From Chthonomonas sp. UBA2391 (GTDB lineage: Bacteria > Armatimonadota > Fimbriimonadia > Fimbriimonadales > Fimbriimonadaceae), in contig DDSL01000150.1 of the NCBI GenBank assembly GCA_002343825.1, positions 500-8,931 on the forward strand: 8,432 nucleotides of DNA, in the 5' to 3' direction. A program made the translations under genes and the position numbers. The notes beneath the pieces were generated by a model. That model was not told the DNA's origin. It saw only the letters and a program-made list of their open reading frames with translations, and did not search any database. Below, one piece after another: positions 5,865-8,432 of this stretch (position 1 is its first letter; each line of letters begins with the position of its first letter).

Positions 5865-6847
5865 TCCCCCATCCGGGCGATGCGGGGGTTGAACTTTCCG
5901 GTGGAGAGGTAATGCTCCAGCCGTTGGGTCGTGACCTCCAGGTAGCGGGGGATCATCGCCCGGAGTTCATGGGTATTCGACCCCAAGAGGTCGTTCAGCA
6001 GGAGCAGTTGCCGCCCGGCGACGAGGGCTTCAAGATCTTCGGACGCGTATGAAAGACCGGGACCGTAGCCGCGCCAAAGTTCCGCTTCCCACTCCGGCCC
6101 CGGGTCCTGTTGGCGAACGTAATAGAGCGTTTGGGCGATGTCCATGAGCGGCCAGGACATCAGGCAATCGTCGAAGTCGAACACGGTCAGTTGGCCTTGA
6201 TACCACTTGACATTGCTGAAGTGGACGTCGAAGTGGGTGAGCCGAGGCGGCTCTTGGGCTAGCTGATCGATCACTGTTTGGGCCCGATCCAACACCTTGA
6301 AGAGGATCTCCCGCGAAGGCAGTTCGGCCAACCGGTTGGGGATTCCGATGAGGGGCTCTTGGGAGGTCTGGACCGCGCAATCTTCTGGTAACTGGAAGGC
6401 GGCCCCATGTTCGTGGAGCGTCCGGATCGCCCGACCCATGGCCTGCATGACCTCGGCGGTGGCGCGATCTTCCACGTCGGGGCCGGGCAACCAATGGTAG
6501 GCCACGGCGACGACATTTCGGCCAAAGTCCGGCGTCGAGAGGACCACGTGGTCCCTTCCGTCCGGGGTCAAACGGGGCCGCGGCACCGAGAGATCGGTCT
6601 CGGCCGCAAGCGCCCGGACCCAAGCCAACTCCGTGCGGATCCCAGCGAGATCGTGAACCGAGTTGACATTGAGCCGAAGGGCATAGCGCTCGCCGGAATC
6701 GGTTTGCACGCTGTAGGTCGAATTGAACCCGTGCCGAAACAGCCGGATCCGGCTCGCCGGTTCGCCGTAGTGAGACCAGGCCTCCCGAGCGAGGTCTCGA
6801 AGTCGGTCGAGTTGTCGCCGATGCCCCAGATCGGCGAAGGGGATCAT
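5861..6847 (-). CDS. APH-family phosphotransferase (choline/homoserine-kinase-like)
   Basis: This 328-residue protein has an aminoglycoside-phosphotransferase-type kinase fold. The N-lobe shows RHGFNSTYSV (nucleotide loop, 38-47) and RYALRLN (54-60), with Arg in the position often held by the ATP-binding Lys. The catalytic loop is HFDVHFSNVKW, with D207 as catalytic base and N212 as metal ligand. The metal-binding segment is VFDFDDC, with D224 next in place of the DFG Asp. Family members phosphorylate small hydroxyl substrates (aminoglycosides, homoserine, choline, sugars) or proteins (SrkA). Length and the DFDD form suit the homoserine kinase II/SrkA-like branch, but the substrate cannot be read from sequence. 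ATG 6847 overlaps the VOC gene stop as ATGA, indicating coupled translation; an upstream extension in frame would only read through that gene. Confidence 0.85.
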   Translation of the reverse strand: MIPFADLGHRRQLDRLRDLAREAWSHYGEPASRIRLFRHGFNSTYSVQTDSGERYALRLNVNSVHDLAGIRTELAWVRALAAETDLSVPRPRLTPDGRDHVVLSTPDFGRNVVAVAYHWLPGPDVEDRATAEVMQAMGRAIRTLHEHGAAFQLPEDCAVQTSQEPLIGIPNRLAELPSREILFKVLDRAQTVIDQLAQEPPRLTHFDVHFSNVKWYQGQLTVFDFDDCLMSWPLMDIAQTLYYVRQQDPGPEWEAELWRGYGPGLSYASEDLEALVAGRQLLLLNDLLGSNTHELRAMIPRYLEVTTQRLEHYLSTGKFNPRIARMGD

Positions 6848-7215
6848 TCTTCGGGCGTCTCGATGATGGCGAAGACCGCTCCCGCAGGATCCTGGATCAC
6901 GGCAAACTGGCCCTCGCCCATGGCGCGCGGACCATCGACCACCTTGCCGCCTTCGGCCAGTGCGCGCTCGGTCGCCTCGGCCACGCTGGCCACTTCGATG
7001 TAGATCAGCCACTGGGGCGGGACCTGAGAGTTCGTCCCCCGCGCATGGCAAACTCCGGCGACGGTGTTCCCCTCGGCGTCATTCATGCTGTAGTCGGCGT
7101 AGCCACCCATGTCCACGTCTTCGGAGGTCCAACCGACCACTTTGGAATAGAAATCCCGCAGGGGTGCGGCGTCGGGAACGGTGAGGTCTTGCCAGAGAAT
7201 GTGACCGGTGGACAT
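6844..7215 (-). CDS. VOC/glyoxalase-fold protein
   Basis: This 123-residue protein belongs to the vicinal oxygen chelate superfamily. It has two beta-alpha-beta-beta-beta modules. The first is HILWQDLTVPD, then LRDFYSKVVGW (19-29) and YSMNDAEGNTVAGV. The second is WLIYIEVASVAEATERALAEGG, then FAVIQDPAGAVFAIIE. This is the single-chain Cfp30B/glyoxalase-like type. Family members include lyases, dioxygenases and resistance proteins; no specific reaction can be assigned. The full metal-ligand set is not obvious, and H5 and the terminal Glu are only candidate ligands. ATG 7215 follows a small hairpin with only a weak GCGGA before it. It lies 9 bases after the stop of the upstream lipoprotein gene and shares its four-base 3' overlap with the kinase gene, so the three genes are likely one operon. 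Confidence 0.88.
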   Translation of the reverse strand: MSTGHILWQDLTVPDAAPLRDFYSKVVGWTSEDVDMGGYADYSMNDAEGNTVAGVCHARGTNSQVPPQWLIYIEVASVAEATERALAEGGKVVDGPRAMGEGQFAVIQDPAGAVFAIIETPEE

Positions 7216-7232
7216 TCCGCTATTTTAGCGGA
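7216..7232 (-). promoter_or_regulatory. Perfect hairpin over lipoprotein stop / VOC ribosome-binding region
   Basis: On the minus strand this reads TCCGCTAAAATAGCGGA: 7-base arms TCCGCTA and TAGCGGA around AAA. The lipoprotein stop codon TAA lies in it, and the VOC ATG follows directly. No T-run follows, so it is not a standard intrinsic terminator. It could limit initiation at the VOC gene unless ribosomes arriving from upstream open it, or protect a processed transcript end. The structure is seen in the sequence; the role is inferred. Confidence 0.4.
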
Positions 7233-8432
7233 CTTCGAGGCGCAGATCGGGGGCGCGGAAGGATTCGTCGGTCGAGCCTCCATCATCCCGCAGGTTGGAA
7301 CCCACCGAATACACCAGAAAATCGGACCCCTGGGCCCGGTAGATCAGGTTCCGCCCCGTGAAAGGATCGAGCCGGATCGGCGCGGCGATTCCCGCCAAGT
7401 CGGTCGGCGCGGTCCCCGTTTTCTTGAGCCTCGCCATCGACTGGCTATAGGCGACCAGCAGCCTGCCCCAAGCCAAGGAGTAATCCCGCGCCTCCAGATA
7501 GACCCGGCCACCGCGCAGGGCCGCCCGGGCGATCCGCCAGTAAGGCCGGCCTCCGGCCCCAAGGTCGGGATACTCGGCCCGTTCGCGGGTGGGCTTGGCC
7601 GCCCTCGCGCGCAGGTCGAGGATCTCGGCCTCGGCCTCTTTTGTTAGGTTTCCGAAGAACTTTTGGCGGTTCTCGGGGGACTCTTTGGAAAGCGCATCGA
7701 GCTGGGCCACGATCGCGTCTCCGCCAAAGCCGAGCTTTTTGGAAAGGTCTTTCGTGGTGCCCTTAGCAAAGGCATCTTGATAGGCTTGCAGCGCCGACTT
7801 CATGGCCTGGAGCTCATGATCCAGGACCTGTTGGGCGGTGGGCGCGTTGCGGAGGATCGCGGTTTGGGCGAGGGCGAGCCTCTGCAACCCCTGAGGACTC
7901 ATTTCGGGCAGGGCGGGAGCTAGGGCTTGGCGCGCCTGGTCGATGATGGCAAACCCAGTCACCGCCTCAAAGCTGGCTCCGCCGCTCATGTCGGTGCCAA
8001 ACTTGGCCGCAATCAGATAGAGATCCAAGGCTCGCCCGTAGGCCCGCTCTTTCACCGCCGCTTCGATCTGCCAGGTGAGGGCCTTGGCGAGAATCTGGTA
8101 CCCCGCCATCTCGGGAATGGGTTCCAGGTAGGCAGGAGGTTCATAGCGCCATTCGCACCGCTTCCGGGTCCCCTTGATAAGCTGGGCGAGGGGTTCCTTC
8201 AGGTCGTTGAGGACGGCCTTTCGAAGTCCGGGAGTGTAGGTCTCGGCAAAGAGCTTCTCCTTGGGCAACCGGGCTGCCTGTTGGGCGGCCAGCAGGTAGT
8301 GGTCAAACGCGTTTTCGGAGCTTGGTTGGGCAACGACAGGGCGGGCCGGTTCGGCGATAGGCGCCAGTGGGGGCGGGCTCGAATTTTGGCATCCCGAGAG
8401 GGCTAGAGCCAGGGCACCGGTGAGGGCAACGA
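7225..8432 (-). CDS. Large lipoprotein, unknown function (N-terminus beyond edge)
   Basis: The frame stays open leftward from the right edge to a TAA at 7227-7225, giving 401 visible residues. The visible start, VALTGALALALSGCQNSS, is the hydrophobic core and lipobox (LSGC) of a lipoprotein signal peptide, so only a few residues and the start codon are missing. A proline-rich linker follows (PPPLAPIAEPARP), then a long alpha-helical region rich in Ala, Leu, Lys and Glu. The tail, DPFTGRNLIYR...FLVYSVGSN...DDGG, is a style I associate with Planctomycetota and Armatimonadota proteins, where it ends varied secreted proteins. A TTG at 8268 with AAGGAG nearby is not used as start, because the frame continues to a good signal sequence. 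Function is unknown; it is first in an operon with the VOC and kinase genes. Confidence 0.8.
   Translation of the reverse strand, partial: VALTGALALALSGCQNSSPPPLAPIAEPARPVVAQPSSENAFDHYLLAAQQAARLPKEKLFAETYTPGLRKAVLNDLKEPLAQLIKGTRKRCEWRYEPPAYLEPIPEMAGYQILAKALTWQIEAAVKERAYGRALDLYLIAAKFGTDMSGGASFEAVTGFAIIDQARQALAPALPEMSPQGLQRLALAQTAILRNAPTAQQVLDHELQAMKSALQAYQDAFAKGTTKDLSKKLGFGGDAIVAQLDALSKESPENRQKFFGNLTKEAEAEILDLRARAAKPTRERAEYPDLGAGGRPYWRIARAALRGGRVYLEARDYSLAWGRLLVAYSQSMARLKKTGTAPTDLAGIAAPIRLDPFTGRNLIYRAQGSDFLVYSVGSNLRDDGGSTDESFRAPDLRLEVR

Noticed and set aside
6407..7647. Two long rightward frames (6407-7003 and 7045-7647) opposite the kinase, VOC and lipoprotein genes
   Set aside because: They lie antisense to genes with clear domain or signal motifs and show no family pattern of their own.
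8269..8432. TTG 8268 as start of the lipoprotein gene
   Set aside because: The frame stays open to the window edge and encodes a lipoprotein signal peptide with an LSGC lipobox, so the true start lies outside the window.

Overview
The window is dense, bacterial and mostly G+C-rich (about 68% in two 60-base flank lines counted by hand). It carries housekeeping genes plus one accessory insert. A diderm, non-proteobacterial lineage fits best. The clues are an ftsE-ftsX-M23 peptidase operon, a lipoprotein with a lipobox, and a lipoprotein tail (DPFTGRNLIYR...YSVG...DDGG) of a style common in Armatimonadota and Planctomycetota. Armatimonadota (Fimbriimonas-like) is my best guess, but it is only an inference.

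Left part (1-3416). The first bases hold the start of a secreted protein read leftward and cut by the window edge. Reading rightward from a divergent AT-rich region is a stand-alone GyrI-like small-molecule-binding protein (256-723). It ends tail-to-tail with a leftward operon, ftsE-ftsX-M23 peptidase (3416 to 720), whose genes overlap by a few bases. This operon encodes the FtsEX ABC transporter-like complex, which gates cell-wall cleavage at division, and its probable periplasmic partner, a coiled-coil LytM hydrolase with an apparently intact zinc site.

Middle (3417-5864). Divergent from ftsE, with 45 bases between start codons, is an unrecognised membrane protein with four predicted segments. 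After a gene-free leader of about 200 bases comes a three-gene rightward cassette (4283-5864) of clearly lower G+C (about 44% in three sampled 60-base lines). Its genes encode a TIGR04255-family protein and two small soluble proteins of unknown function. They are nearly contiguous and look like one transcription unit acquired separately from the flanks. This is the best candidate for an undescribed system.

Right part (5861-8432). A leftward operon holds a large lipoprotein running off the right edge, a small VOC/glyoxalase-fold protein and an APH-family kinase. The last two overlap through ATGA. A small perfect hairpin covers the lipoprotein stop codon, just before the VOC start. The kinase and the last cassette gene converge with overlapping stop codons inside CTAG, as the GyrI and M23 genes do.
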